The notes beneath the pieces are model-generated. The model was not told the origin of the DNA, ran no database searches, and worked only from the letters and a program-made list of their open reading frames with translations. Shown in pieces: positions 42,914 through 53,819 of a DNA stretch of 64,000 nucleotides (the stretch's first letter is position 1; each line of letters opens with the position of its first letter). The stretch comes from Priestia aryabhattai B8W22. GTDB taxonomy: Bacteria > Bacillota > Bacilli > Bacillales > Bacillaceae_H. The DNA is taken from the NCBI RefSeq assembly GCF_000956595.1, contig NZ_JYOO01000019.1:1-64000 (forward strand), in the 5' to 3' direction. Made by a program: the position numbers and the translations under genes.

Positions 42914-43667
42914 ATTTTATTTTAAATGCCGCATACCCATCATCAGCCATGATGACGCTGCCGTTTACAGCTCCCGCTTCTTCTAAAGAAAGCAAATAAA
43001 CCATATCTGCAATTTGTTTTGGTGTAGTGAGCTCTCTGCTCATCGTTTTCGCTTTCATTCCTTCAATCATACCGTTGTCTTTATAGCCTTGAATAATAGG
43101 CGTATCAACAAACCCTGGCGCAACGGCGACGACGCGAATACCGTATTTAGCGAGATCTAGCGCAGCTGACTTTGTCATCATCACAACAGCTCCTTTTGTT
43201 GCGTGATAAGCATAGGTACCGGGTGAAGCTAAGAAGCTAAAAATAGATGCCGTATTAATAATGACGCCTTTAATACCTAACTCTCTCATTTTCCTGCCCG
43301 CTGCCATAATTCCATATGTAACGCCGTGCTGATTCACATTAATAATACGGTGATATTCTTCTAGGTCTTGATCTAAAATAGATGTAGGGCGTCCAATCCC
43401 TGCATTGTTAAACATCACATCAATTCGTCCAAATTTGTTCACCGTTTCCTCAATCAGTGCTTCCACTTCTTCAAACTTGGTGACGTCCGTTTGCACAAAT
43501 AAAGCGTGGCCACCAGCTTCTTCAATTTTTTGAAGAGTCTCTTTTCCTTTTCCTTCATCATAATCAGCAATGACCACCGCGTCTCCTTTTTGTGCAAACT
43601 TTAAGGCAGTTTCTTTGCCAATTCCGCTTGCTCCCCCTGTAATAACCGCTACTCTTTTTTGGTGCAT
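42912..43667 (-). CDS. Short-chain dehydrogenase/reductase
   Basis: 251 residues, classical SDR: nucleotide-binding TGGASGIGK (about 10-18), NNAGIG (about 89-94), catalytic Ser in NTASIF (about 139-144) and YAYHATK with Tyr and Lys (about 153-159), then PGFVDTPI. The Asp of VIADYDEGK (about 34-42) favours NAD(H). Substrate unknown. GGAGGGAG precedes the ATG. Confidence 0.93.
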   Translation of the reverse strand: MHQKRVAVITGGASGIGKETALKFAQKGDAVVIADYDEGKGKETLQKIEEAGGHALFVQTDVTKFEEVEALIEETVNKFGRIDVMFNNAGIGRPTSILDQDLEEYHRIINVNQHGVTYGIMAAGRKMRELGIKGVIINTASIFSFLASPGTYAYHATKGAVVMMTKSAALDLAKYGIRVVAVAPGFVDTPIIQGYKDNGMIEGMKAKTMSRELTTPKQIADMVYLLSLEEAGAVNGSVIMADDGYAAFKIK

Positions 43668-43866
43668 GTTTCTCCCTCCTTGATGAAAATTCCTTTCTTT
43701 TACATTATAGCATTCTTTTTTTCTACCAGCCGTTTCTATTCATCACCTTATTGCTATGAAATTAGTTAAGTTAGGCATAGTTGAACGCCTTTTTTACTAA
43801 AAATCAGCGTGTGTACAAGCAGTCTGTCATTTTTTGCATTTACTATAGGGTAAGGAGGTGATGGCT

Positions 43867-44133
43867 ATGCATGAACACACAGGTAATGTATCTATCCCGC
43901 GTCCTCCGGATGTGGTGACAATTCTGTGGGAGCGGAATCCTTTGGATAGACAAGCTCCTCGTACTGTCGTAGAAGCAACAGTAATCGGCAGCGCAAATCC
44001 TTGCGGACGCTTGTTAGCTCAAGGTCAGCGCTACCGAAGTGCAGCACATTGTTTACTTGATCACGGCTTTGAACAAATTACCGCTGAAAGATTGGGGGTA
44101 TTTGGAGTAGCTGTATTTGTTAGAGAATATTAA
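43867..44133 (+). CDS. Hypothetical protein, 88 aa
   Basis: A small soluble protein with IPRPPDVVTILWERNP, then GSANPCGRLLAQGQRYRSAAHCLLDHGFEQ and two cysteines. AAGGAGG lies 8 nt before the ATG at 43867; the GTG at 43858 overlaps that site. A terminator follows. No family recognised, and no link to the convergent cysI is evident. Confidence 0.6.
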   Translation: MHEHTGNVSIPRPPDVVTILWERNPLDRQAPRTVVEATVIGSANPCGRLLAQGQRYRSAAHCLLDHGFEQITAERLGVFGVAVFVREY

Positions 44134-44138
44134 AATAG

Positions 44139-44175
44139 AAAAAAGGACCTTTCTGTAAGTTTAGAAAGGTCCCTT
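44139..44175. terminator. Bidirectional terminator before cysI
   Basis: AAGGACCTTTCT / AGAAAGGTCC stem between convergent genes. Confidence 0.85.
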
Positions 44176-44183
44176 CATACGTA

Positions 44184-45905
44184 TTATGCGTGGAAATTCG
44201 TGCCGTCTGTTACAGCTTCGATTACACCAGCGCGGATGACAAAGTCACCAAAGTGCTCGCCTTCTTCTCTCTCTTTTGCGTAGCGAGGAAGTAAGACGCG
44301 CAGTTCGTTTAAAATTTCTTCTTCACTGATATTTTCACGGTACATTTTGCTTAAGCGGCTGCCATCAAATGCTGCTCCAAGATACATATTGTATTTGCCC
44401 GGTGCTTTACCGATAAAAGCAATTTCACCTAAAGCAGGACGTGCACAGCCGTTAGGACAGCCCGTCATACGAATAGTGATTTCTTTATCGCGAAGGCCGT
44501 TTTCATCTACAATTGCTTCAATTTTCTCAAGAAGAACTGGGAGATAACGCTCAGCTTCTGCCATCGCAAGCCCACAAGTCGGAAGCGATACGCAAGCTAA
44601 TGAGCTGCGGCGAAGAGCCGAATAATGCTTGCCGTCAGTTAATCCATATTGTTCGATAAGGTCACTAATTTGCTTTTTATTTTGAGTTGATACGTTCGCG
44701 ATAATTAAATTTTGATTGGCCGTTAAACGGAAATCACCGCTATGAACTTTTGCAATTTCACGAAGACCCGTCATAAGCTTATAGTCTTCAAAGTCAGCAA
44801 TACGTCCACCTTGAACAAAAAGAGTAAAGTGCCATTTTCCTTTCACACCTTTTTCCCAGCCGTAGCGGTCTCCGTTATGATCAAAGTGATAAGCTTTTGC
44901 TTCGTCTAAGCTCCAGCCCAGACGATTCTCAAGCTCTTCTTTTACCGTTTCTAATCCAAGGCGATCAACCGTGTATTTAAAACGCGCGTTTTTACGCACA
45001 GAGCGGTTTCCATAATCACGTTGAATCGTAATGACTTTTTCCGCTACTTCTAGAATTTGGTCAGGTCGACAGAATCCAATTACTTTTGCAAGCTGAGGGT
45101 AAGTTGCTTTATCTCCGTGCGTCATACCCATACCGCCGCCGATTGCTACGTTAAATCCAACAAGTTTCTCGTCTTCTAAAATGGCAATAAAGCCAAGGTC
45201 TTGTGAATACACGTCAATATCGTTAGACGGCGGAACAGCTACGCCAATTTTGAATTTTCTTGGCAGATATAGCGGACCATACATTGGTTCCACTTCTTCT
45301 TCCACTTCCGGTGTGCTAATCACTTTTTCTTCATCTAGCCAAAGCTCGTGGTACGCTCTTGTACGAGGCAATAAGTAATCACTTAATTTTTTTGACCATT
45401 CGAATACTTCAGCGTGTACTTCTGACTGATACGGATTCGGATTGCACATTACGTTACGGTTTACATCTCCGCAAGCTGCAATTGTGTCTAATAAAGAAGC
45501 ATGAATTTCTTGAATCGTTTTCTTCATGTTCCACTTTAAAATTCCGTGCATTTGGAACGCCTGACGAGTCGTCAGCTTTAACGTTCCATTTCCGTATTTT
45601 TGTGCTAAATCATCCATCACTAGCCACTGCTCTGGTGTTGAAACACCGCCTGGCGTACGGACGCGAAGCATGAATTGGTAAGCTGGCTCTAGCTTTTGTT
45701 TTTGACGTTCATTACGCAGATCTCGGTCATCTTGCAAGTAGCTTCCGTGGAACTTCATCAAACGATTATCGTCTTCAGAAATACCTGAGCTAATGCGGTC
45801 TAGCATTGTTTCTCCTAATGTACCGCGCAAATAATTACTTTCATCTTTTATGCGCTCAACGTCACTTGGAGGACCTTCGGGCGCTTTTAAAATTTTGTTT
45901 ACCAT
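44184..45905 (-). CDS. cysI: Sulfite reductase hemoprotein beta subunit
   Basis: Reduces sulfite to sulfide at a siroheme coupled to a [4Fe-4S] cluster, using electrons from CysJ. 573 residues. Cluster cysteines are in [10 protein letters not shown] (about 432-441) and [10 protein letters not shown] (about 475-484). [12 protein letters not shown] and TTRQAFQ are typical of the N-terminal nitrite/sulfite reductase half. It follows cysJ by 22 nt. GAAAGGAG precedes the ATG. Confidence 0.96.
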   Translation of the reverse strand: MVNKILKAPEGPPSDVERIKDESNYLRGTLGETMLDRISSGISEDDNRLMKFHGSYLQDDRDLRNERQKQKLEPAYQFMLRVRTPGGVSTPEQWLVMDDLAQKYGNGTLKLTTRQAFQMHGILKWNMKKTIQEIHASLLDTIAACGDVNRNVMCNPNPYQSEVHAEVFEWSKKLSDYLLPRTRAYHELWLDEEKVISTPEVEEEVEPMYGPLYLPRKFKIGVAVPPSNDIDVYSQDLGFIAILEDEKLVGFNVAIGGGMGMTHGDKATYPQLAKVIGFCRPDQILEVAEKVITIQRDYGNRSVRKNARFKYTVDRLGLETVKEELENRLGWSLDEAKAYHFDHNGDRYGWEKGVKGKWHFTLFVQGGRIADFEDYKLMTGLREIAKVHSGDFRLTANQNLIIANVSTQNKKQISDLIEQYGLTDGKHYSALRRSSLACVSLPTCGLAMAEAERYLPVLLEKIEAIVDENGLRDKEITIRMTGCPNGCARPALGEIAFIGKAPGKYNMYLGAAFDGSRLSKMYRENISEEEILNELRVLLPRYAKEREEGEHFGDFVIRAGVIEAVTDGTNFHA

Positions 45906-45927
45906 GTTGAAAATCTCCTTTCAATCC

Positions 45928-47736
45928 TCAGTATACATCACGCTGATAACGTTTTTGTTTCTTCATTTCAGCAAGGTAACCTTCCGCCTGTTCACGGCTC
46001 ATCTTGCCTTCTGTTTCGATAATTTCAACTAGCGTGTTGTGCACGTCGCGTGCCATATTTGTTTTATCTCCGCACACATAAAAAGATGCGCCTTCTTCTA
46101 ACCACTGGAATAATTCTTTGCTATGTTCGAGCATACGGTTTTGTACGTATACTTTTTCTTCTGTATCACGTGAAAACGCCACGTCCATTTTTGTCAGTAC
46201 GCCATCTTTTAACCACTTTTGCCATTCTGTTTGGTAAAGGAAGTCTGTTACGAAGTGCTGATCTCCAAAGAACATCCATGACTTGCCTTTTGCTCCTGTT
46301 TCTTCACGCTCTTGCATAAATGAGCGAAACGGAGCCACACCTGTACCAGGTCCTACCATGATAATCGGCGTTTCTTGATCTTGAGGGAGCTTAAAGTTTT
46401 TATTGCTTTGAAGGTATACAGGAATCGTATCGCCTGGCTGCAAACGTTCTGAACATAGGACTGAACAAACACCTTTACGCTCGCGCCCATGCGCTTCGTA
46501 ACGTACAGCTCCAATTGTTAGATGAACTTCATCAGGGTTTGCTGATAAGCTGCTTGCAATCGAGTAAAGGCGCGCTGGCATTTTGCGTAAAATGGCTACA
46601 AACTCTTGTGCCGATACGTTCCATGGGCCGAAGTCACGGACTAAGTCAATCACATCACGACCTTGTGTGTATGCTTTTAATTCCTCGCGATTTTCTACAA
46701 GTGCTTTTAACTTATCGTTTCCAGTAAGCTCAGCTGCTTGCTTTAAAAGCGGTTTTGTTAAAACCGTAATTTCAAAATTAGAGATTAACGCTTCTCTAAG
46801 AGGACGCGTTTCTCCTTCTTTATTAACCGTTACACTTTCACTTGCATCCCACTTGAATTCGTTAAGAAGAAGATCAACAAGCCCCGGGTCATTTTCAGGA
46901 TAAATACCTAAACTGTCTCCTGGTTCATACGTCAAGCCTGAACCTTCTAGGGATAGTTCTAAGTGTCGCGTTTCTTTATTTGATCCGCGGCCGTTTAAGT
47001 TTAGGTTCTCAAGCACTTCTGCTTTAAAAGGATTTGTTCTTGAATATGGTGAAGTTCCTGCAGGAGCTTCCGCCGGAACAGCTGCCGAAGCGCTGTGTCC
47101 TTTCGCTTCGCTTAATCCGTCAATAACACCTTTAAGCCATTTATTTGCGGGTTCTTCAAAATCTAAATCACAGTCAACACGCGGATACAGTCTTTCACCG
47201 CCAAGTTCTGCTAAGCGCACATCAAATTCTTTTCCCGTTTGACAGAAAAATTCGTATGAGCTGTCTCCAAGCGACAAGACAGAAAAACGGAAATTCTCAA
47301 GCTTTGGCGCTCGACGGCCGTGAAGAAATTCGTGGAAAGATAGCGCGTTATCAGGCGGCTCTCCTTCTCCATGTGTACTTACAACAATTAATAAATTTTC
47401 AAGTTTCTTTAAAGTATTTGGTTTGAAATCATTCATAGAAGATACAGTTACATTAAAACCTTTTGCTTCAAGCGTTTTGCCTGTATTTTCAGCAAGTCCT
47501 TGAGCATTTCCTGTCTGTGATCCGTAAAGAATCGTTACGTCTTTTGAAACTGTCTGCTTCGTTTGAGCAGGCGCTGCTGTAGAAACGTCTGGCGTTCCTT
47601 CGGCAGACGTAGATTGAGCTGCTGTTAAATAACCGCTCAACCACATTTTTTGTGCTTCTGTTAATGTCGGCAGAAGGCGATTAAGCAAATCTGCTTGTTC
47701 TTGATTAAAAGGGCTGTTTACTACCTTAAGTTGCAA
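45928..47736 (-). CDS. cysJ: Sulfite reductase flavoprotein alpha subunit
   Basis: Passes electrons from NADPH through FAD and FMN to CysI. About 602 residues: flavodoxin domain (about 65-205; ILYGSQTGNAQGLA and VVSTHGEGEPPDNA), FAD-binding domain (about 225-440; RLYSIASS) and NADPH domain (about 450-602; MVGPGTGVAPFRSF). TTG at 47736 has AGGTGG six bases upstream and gives the family start MQLxVxNSPFNQEQ; the longer start is rejected. No divergent cysL is present. Confidence 0.96.
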   Translation of the reverse strand: MQLKVVNSPFNQEQADLLNRLLPTLTEAQKMWLSGYLTAAQSTSAEGTPDVSTAAPAQTKQTVSKDVTILYGSQTGNAQGLAENTGKTLEAKGFNVTVSSMNDFKPNTLKKLENLLIVVSTHGEGEPPDNALSFHEFLHGRRAPKLENFRFSVLSLGDSSYEFFCQTGKEFDVRLAELGGERLYPRVDCDLDFEEPANKWLKGVIDGLSEAKGHSASAAVPAEAPAGTSPYSRTNPFKAEVLENLNLNGRGSNKETRHLELSLEGSGLTYEPGDSLGIYPENDPGLVDLLLNEFKWDASESVTVNKEGETRPLREALISNFEITVLTKPLLKQAAELTGNDKLKALVENREELKAYTQGRDVIDLVRDFGPWNVSAQEFVAILRKMPARLYSIASSLSANPDEVHLTIGAVRYEAHGRERKGVCSVLCSERLQPGDTIPVYLQSNKNFKLPQDQETPIIMVGPGTGVAPFRSFMQEREETGAKGKSWMFFGDQHFVTDFLYQTEWQKWLKDGVLTKMDVAFSRDTEEKVYVQNRMLEHSKELFQWLEEGASFYVCGDKTNMARDVHNTLVEIIETEGKMSREQAEGYLAEMKKQKRYQRDVY

Positions 47737-48353
47737 CACTGTCCACCTCACAAAAATATATAATTTAAATATGTATGCTTTTACGAATCATCTTCAACAA
47801 CATGTAATACCTGTGTCTAATTAATCAATGATGTTTCCCTTCATACATTATTATTCCTATAGATTATATCAAATTTAATTATATAAATCATTAGAAAATT
47901 CTTATCAAATTCGTCTACCTGCATTTTATCGGAGAAGAATAAATTAGTAAAATACATATAATTGATAACTAGTATTAAGATAATTAATAATTGAACCTGT
48001 AGTTACGTTTTTTATAAACGCGTTTCCTTCCATATTTGTTCATTCTACATCCTTCACAGGAATATGAATATTTTGTAATTTTTAGAGAAGTTTTGTAGAA
48101 ACGGTTTTCTTTCTCATCAGAATGTTACATAATAAATGTAACATTAATCCTTTTAAAAAACACTATACGTAAAAGACAGTATATTCTGAAATTTAGGACA
48201 GTTTATAGGTGGGCTAGTAACCTTTTATTCATCTATTCATACATGTTGAAGAATATAAAGGGAAGCTTGCAGTACATACAATTCCCTTTTGCTCATCTCA
48301 AATGAAAGGACTGGCTTTTAAATCAGGTAATCTTTTTTAAGGAGGCTTCTTGA
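47737..48353. other. 617-nt gene-free region between cysJ and a small-ORF pair
   Basis: Very AT-rich. The notable element is a perfect 10-bp-arm inverted repeat at 48121-48145. No coding potential, T-box or S-box signature is seen. Promoters for cysJI (left) and the small ORFs (right) should lie here, but I could not place them well. Confidence 0.5.
48121..48145. repeat. Perfect inverted repeat, 10-bp arms
   Basis: AATGTTACAT-AATAA-ATGTAACATT. No T-run follows, so it may be a regulator site. The 11-base centre does not fit the GlnR/TnrA box. Confidence 0.6.
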
Positions 48354-48536
48354 ATGTTTTTACGAGAATTAACGAAAAGTGGGACGGTAACTGTTTCTTA
48401 CTATAAAGATGGAACGTTGCAAACGTGCAAAGGCCGCGTGCACAACTTAAATCTCCATCAGCAAATTCTATCCGTAAAAGACGAAAATGAAGCCGTTGTT
48501 TCCCTTCAGCTTTCTGATATTAAATCCATTCATTAG
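48354..48536 (+). CDS. Small conserved-looking protein, 60 aa
   Basis: A beta-rich small protein: LTKSGTVTVSYYKDGTLQTCKGRV, then HNLNLHQQILSVKDENEAVVSLQLSDIKSIH. The pattern suggests a small SH3/Sm-like barrel resembling short Bacillus proteins of unknown role. AAGGAGG lies 7-8 nt before the ATG. The 50-aa ORF follows by 25 nt. Confidence 0.7.
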   Translation: MFLRELTKSGTVTVSYYKDGTLQTCKGRVHNLNLHQQILSVKDENEAVVSLQLSDIKSIH

Positions 48537-48561
48537 TATGTAAAATTAAGGAGGAATTACC

Positions 48562-48714
48562 ATGTGGAAAGACAATAAGCAAGCGCTTACAGATTTTGTG
48601 TCGGAAGATCGTTTTGAACTGAACTTATATTTAACGTATTTGCTTGATCAAATTTCGTATGACACGTCCAAACAATCCCCTTTTCTTCGCAAGCCTAATG
48701 AAACAACTAGTTAA
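48562..48714 (+). CDS. 50-aa protein, second gene of the pair
   Basis: Acidic/aromatic small soluble protein starting MWKDNKQALTDF, with FELNLYLTYLLDQISYDTS in the middle. AAGGAGGAA lies about 7 nt before the ATG and a strong terminator follows, so I consider it real. No family recognised. Confidence 0.6.
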   Translation: MWKDNKQALTDFVSEDRFELNLYLTYLLDQISYDTSKQSPFLRKPNETTS

Positions 48715-48722
48715 TAATATAG

Positions 48723-48751
48723 AAAAAAGCGCACAAATTTGTGCGCTTTTT

Positions 48752-48753
<2 letters not shown>
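48723..48753. terminator. Bidirectional terminator
   Basis: AAAAAAGCGCACAAA and its complement, nearly perfect, with T-runs. Confidence 0.92.
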
Positions 48754-50834
<2,081 letters not shown>

Positions 50835-50937
50835 ATCTATTCCTCCAGGCTTGCTTATTTATTTCATATTATAAATAGTTAATGCTAATTAAATATAAAT
50901 GCATATAAACTAAAAGTCAATTATTTCTTTTTTAGTA

Positions 50938-50968
50938 TTGACCCTTACGCTGCGTTATATTTTATAGT
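50938..50968 (+). promoter_or_regulatory. MerR-type promoter of mta
   Basis: TTGACC (50938-50943), a 19-base spacer, TATAGT (50963-50968). The long spacer contains ACGCTGCGT, a dyad centred between the hexamers. This is the layout of promoters that MerR-family activators untwist, and it resembles B. subtilis Mta sites. Confidence 0.75.
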
Positions 50969-50992
50969 AGATTTCAGAAAGGAGATGAAAGA

Positions 50993-51742
50993 ATGAACAG
51001 AAAAGTAAAAGAAGTTGCTGACTTAGTAGGAATCAGCGTCCGCACTCTGCATCACTATGACGAAATCGGGCTATTAAAGCCTGAGGGCATTAGTGAATCC
51101 GGCTACCGGCTTTATTCACCGGCTAATCTCGATATGCTTCAGCAAATATTATTTTTTAAAGAACTTGGCTTCCCTTTAAAACAAATTCACGAGATTATTA
51201 CAAATCCAACATTTAATCGCACAGAAGCACTAATACTGCAAAAAAACATGCTGATTGAAAAACGCAGTCGTCTCGACCAAATGATTGCAACGATTAATAA
51301 GACGATTCAACATGAAGAAGGAGCGATTGAAATGAACGAAAAAGAGCGGTTTAACGGACTGGACTTTTCTCATAACCCGTACGAAGAAGAAGCACGGAAG
51401 CGCTGGGGAAATCAGCGGGTAGATGAAGCGAATGAAAAAGTACAAAGTTTCTCACAAGAAGAACAGCAGCATATGTCAAACGAATGGGAAAGTATCTACA
51501 CTCACTTAGCTTCGCTTCGTGATCTGTCACCATCCTCTACAGAAGTTCAAAAAGCTATTGCGATATGGTATCAATTTTTAAATGAGAACTTTGGAACGTA
51601 TTCGTTAGAAGGCTTTAAAGGTCTTGGAGAGATGTATGTGCAAGATGAGCGATTTACAATCAACATCGATCGCTACGGAAAAGGATTAGCGAAATTTATG
51701 AGCGAGGCAATGAGTGCATTTGCTGATGCTAAAAAACAATGA
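50993..51742 (+). CDS. mta: MerR-family activator with TipAS domain (Mta-like)
   Basis: 249 residues. The N-terminal MerR winged helix (about 1-70: VRTLHHYDEIGLLKPEGISESGYRLY) and dimer helix (75-110) are followed by a TipAS antibiotic-recognition domain (about 125-245; NPYEEEARKRWGN, ERFTINIDRYGKGLAKFMSEAM). B. subtilis Mta activates multidrug exporters and itself. The adjacent, divergent MarR/DHA2 operon is a possible target. GAAAGGAGA precedes the ATG. Confidence 0.92.
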   Translation: MNRKVKEVADLVGISVRTLHHYDEIGLLKPEGISESGYRLYSPANLDMLQQILFFKELGFPLKQIHEIITNPTFNRTEALILQKNMLIEKRSRLDQMIATINKTIQHEEGAIEMNEKERFNGLDFSHNPYEEEARKRWGNQRVDEANEKVQSFSQEEQQHMSNEWESIYTHLASLRDLSPSSTEVQKAIAIWYQFLNENFGTYSLEGFKGLGEMYVQDERFTINIDRYGKGLAKFMSEAMSAFADAKKQ

Positions 51743-51745
51743 ATA

Positions 51746-51773
51746 AATCCGAACGATTCATCGTTCGGATTTT
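51746..51773 (+). terminator. Intrinsic terminator of mta
   Basis: AATCCGAACGAT / ATCGTTCGGATT stem with a T-run. Confidence 0.9.
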
Positions 51774-51807
51774 CATTCACTGAACATACTTTTTTCTCAG
51801 CCTCTTT

Positions 51808-52341
51808 TTATAAGTGAAGACCCATAAGCATTGTATTATAGTACACGCCATTTATATAGGTGTCTTTTTCTTTTAATCCTTCTGTTTGAAACCCTAGCTC
51901 CTTGTATAAAGAAATAGCTCTTTGATTATCTTCTCGCGTCACAAGTTCGATTTTTTTTGTTTGTTTATTCATACGTGCCCATTCAATCAGCTCAATCATT
52001 AGCTGTCTTCCTAACCCTAGCCCGCTATAAGATTTCTCTACCACGATACCAAGGGTACCCACATGCTTATTACGCGGGTTTTGGGAAGAGGTGATGGATG
52101 CAATACTAGTGATTTCTTCTTCTTTTTCAGCCACGACTATAAGAGAATTTTGCTCTTGTTTTACAGAAGCTAAAAACACTTCATACTCTGAAACTGGTCT
52201 AAGAAACTCCCCTTCTCCGAATGAAAGAAAATCACTTTCTCCTCCCACTCGATTGTAAAAAGCAATCATTTTCTCTGCATCTTTTGATTCTGCTTCTCGA
52301 ATGGTGACGCCTATACCATTCTTTAATGTACGTAAACTCAT
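51808..52341 (-). CDS. GNAT-family N-acetyltransferase, 177 aa
   Basis: GNAT with LGIVVEKSYSGLGLGRQLMIEL (about 97-118; SGLGLGR CoA loop) and REDNQRAISLYKELGFQTEG (about 137-156), the RimI/YhfO-like arrangement. Substrate unknown. AAAGGAAGA precedes the ATG. Confidence 0.9.
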   Translation of the reverse strand: MSLRTLKNGIGVTIREAESKDAEKMIAFYNRVGGESDFLSFGEGEFLRPVSEYEVFLASVKQEQNSLIVVAEKEEEITSIASITSSQNPRNKHVGTLGIVVEKSYSGLGLGRQLMIELIEWARMNKQTKKIELVTREDNQRAISLYKELGFQTEGLKEKDTYINGVYYNTMLMGLHL

Positions 52342-52385
52342 ATACCTATCTTCCTTTTAGTTATTCTTGTTTGCCTATATGGGTT

Positions 52386-52757
52386 TTAGCGCTGTTTTTC
52401 TCTCCACTGACCTAACCACATGCGATTTCCTAAAGCCGTAAAATCATTTTCGTCGGCGTAGCGTTCAATGACGGAAAGCGCGTTGTCCTCAAGCATTGGT
52501 GAATAGCTCATAATTTCTAAAATATGATGTGCAGCCCATAGGTCAATTCGATAAGTAGGATCCGTCAGCAGTGTTGAAAATTCAAACAGCATGCCTGGAT
52601 AGTATAAATGAATGAGCTGCGCAATTTTTTTCATATCTTCTGCAGCTCGGTTTCCTTTTCTTACAGATTTTTTATCTCGATAATCGATTTCATAATGAAT
52701 TTTAGCGCTTTTTTGATAAAGATCAACTAGCGTTTCGTACGTACGATGTTTTTGCAT
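52386..52757 (-). CDS. Hypothetical protein, 123 aa
   Basis: An all-helical soluble protein (TYETLVDLYQKSAKIHYEIDYRDKKSVRKGNRAAEDMKKI and so on), with AAHHILEIM and a C-terminal LGNRMWLGQWRE. Repeat-like helices resemble small immunity or HEAT-like proteins, but I cannot assign a family. No toxin gene is adjacent. AAAGGAAGA precedes the ATG. Confidence 0.6.
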   Translation of the reverse strand: MQKHRTYETLVDLYQKSAKIHYEIDYRDKKSVRKGNRAAEDMKKIAQLIHLYYPGMLFEFSTLLTDPTYRIDLWAAHHILEIMSYSPMLEDNALSVIERYADENDFTALGNRMWLGQWREKQR

Positions 52758-52799
52758 TTCTCATCTTCCTTTGCTTCTAGATTTCCTCGTTTGAAGATG

Positions 52800-52991
52800 C
52801 TATAGTTCATTTTTAGGTTTCATATATTCAAATAAATGCAGCAAAAATATGATGCTTCCGCCAATGCACATCACAAAACTTAACGTAGCAGGATACTGAA
52901 TAAAGAAACCGACAACACCAAAAATCAGCATAGCAAGCGCTCCTATCATCATAAACAGATGATAAGCCGGTGTATTTTCTTCATTATTCAT
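52800..52991 (-). CDS. Small membrane protein, 63 aa
   Basis: Two hydrophobic segments (about 12-30 and 36-54), with charged ends (MNNEENTP; EYMKPKNEL). ATG at 52991 has AAAAGGAG upstream; the longer frame lacks a site. Unknown function. Confidence 0.6.
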   Translation of the reverse strand: MNNEENTPAYHLFMMIGALAMLIFGVVGFFIQYPATLSFVMCIGGSIIFLLHLFEYMKPKNEL

Positions 52992-53075
52992 ACATAACTC
53001 CTTTTCACTATTTTTTAAGTTATTAAAAAGATATGACACTTCTTTTGGACTATGATCTTTTATTTTGCTGTCGAT

Positions 53076-53348
53076 TTATTTCTTTAGCTTAGCACGAAGT
53101 AACGTGAGAAGGCCTCCTCCAAACATGACGCCACCCACAATTTGATACAGGTGGATGTAGCTTTTTACCGTTTCAAGATACAGATCTGTGTCTGCATTCC
53201 CTTTACTTTCTAGCCATCTTTGGCCCATTGCCTGACCCGTTGCAACGCTTTTTAACAAAACGACCAGGCCTCCGAGCATGACAACAGCTGCGATCATAAG
53301 CTGTACCTTTTCTTTGTCATCTAGCATTTTTTTGAATTCGTCTGCCAT
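53076..53348 (-). CDS. Small membrane protein, 90 aa
   Basis: Two hydrophobic segments (about 16-34 and 66-84) separated by a hydrophilic loop (GQRWLESKGNADTDLYLETVKSYIH). GGGAGAG precedes the ATG. No family recognised. It is followed by another small membrane-protein gene on the same strand, 84 nt downstream. Confidence 0.6.
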   Translation of the reverse strand: MADEFKKMLDDKEKVQLMIAAVVMLGGLVVLLKSVATGQAMGQRWLESKGNADTDLYLETVKSYIHLYQIVGGVMFGGGLLTLLRAKLKK

Positions 53349-53570
53349 CTATCTCTCTCCCATCCTTACCTTGTTATGTATCTACTTGTTTGTAATCATG
53401 CTGTTTTTTCTCTATTATAACGCTTAACTTGGTCATTATAACACGGTTTTGCACTGCCTTTAGTCTTACTTTTCATAAATGAAGCCATCTTGGGTGATAC
53501 TATTTTTGAAACACAGGCGTCTTTAACATCCCTTCATTATTTTTGAAGGGTTACTAATTGAGGTTGATAC

Positions 53571-53804
53571 ATGCTTATATTTTTAGGGATTTTTTTACTT
53601 TGTGCAGCTGTTTGTTTAGTAGAAATACCTTATTTAAAAAAAGTGAAAAGTAAAAGAGAAAAGCGAATTTTTTGGAGTTTGTTCACAGTAAGTATGTTGA
53701 TTGTTAGTTTAAAATACGGCGGTGTGGAAATCCCCAACCCTGGAGACGGCATTGCTTTTTTATTAAAGCCTTTTAGTGATTTTTTGTTCAGTCTGTTGAA
53801 GTAA
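53571..53804 (+). CDS. Small membrane protein, probable germinant-receptor D-type subunit
   Basis: 77 residues with two hydrophobic segments (about 1-18 and 33-48) and a hydrophobic C-terminal end. Its size, topology and position directly before a GerAB-type gene (16 nt gap) match the small D subunits found with Bacillus germinant-receptor operons. This is a context-based call. ATG follows TTGAGG. Confidence 0.6.
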   Translation: MLIFLGIFLLCAAVCLVEIPYLKKVKSKREKRIFWSLFTVSMLIVSLKYGGVEIPNPGDGIAFLLKPFSDFLFSLLK

Positions 53805-53819
53805 AAGGAAGTGAACAAC

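Noticed and set aside
45359-45673. 104-codon frame antisense to cysI
   Set aside because: Shadow of the CysI coding sequence, with no supporting start signals.
47737-48120. S-box or T-box leader for cysJI
   Set aside because: No T-box GGTGG-ACCGCG-type element or S-box core was found, and no terminator/antiterminator pair lies near the cysJ start.
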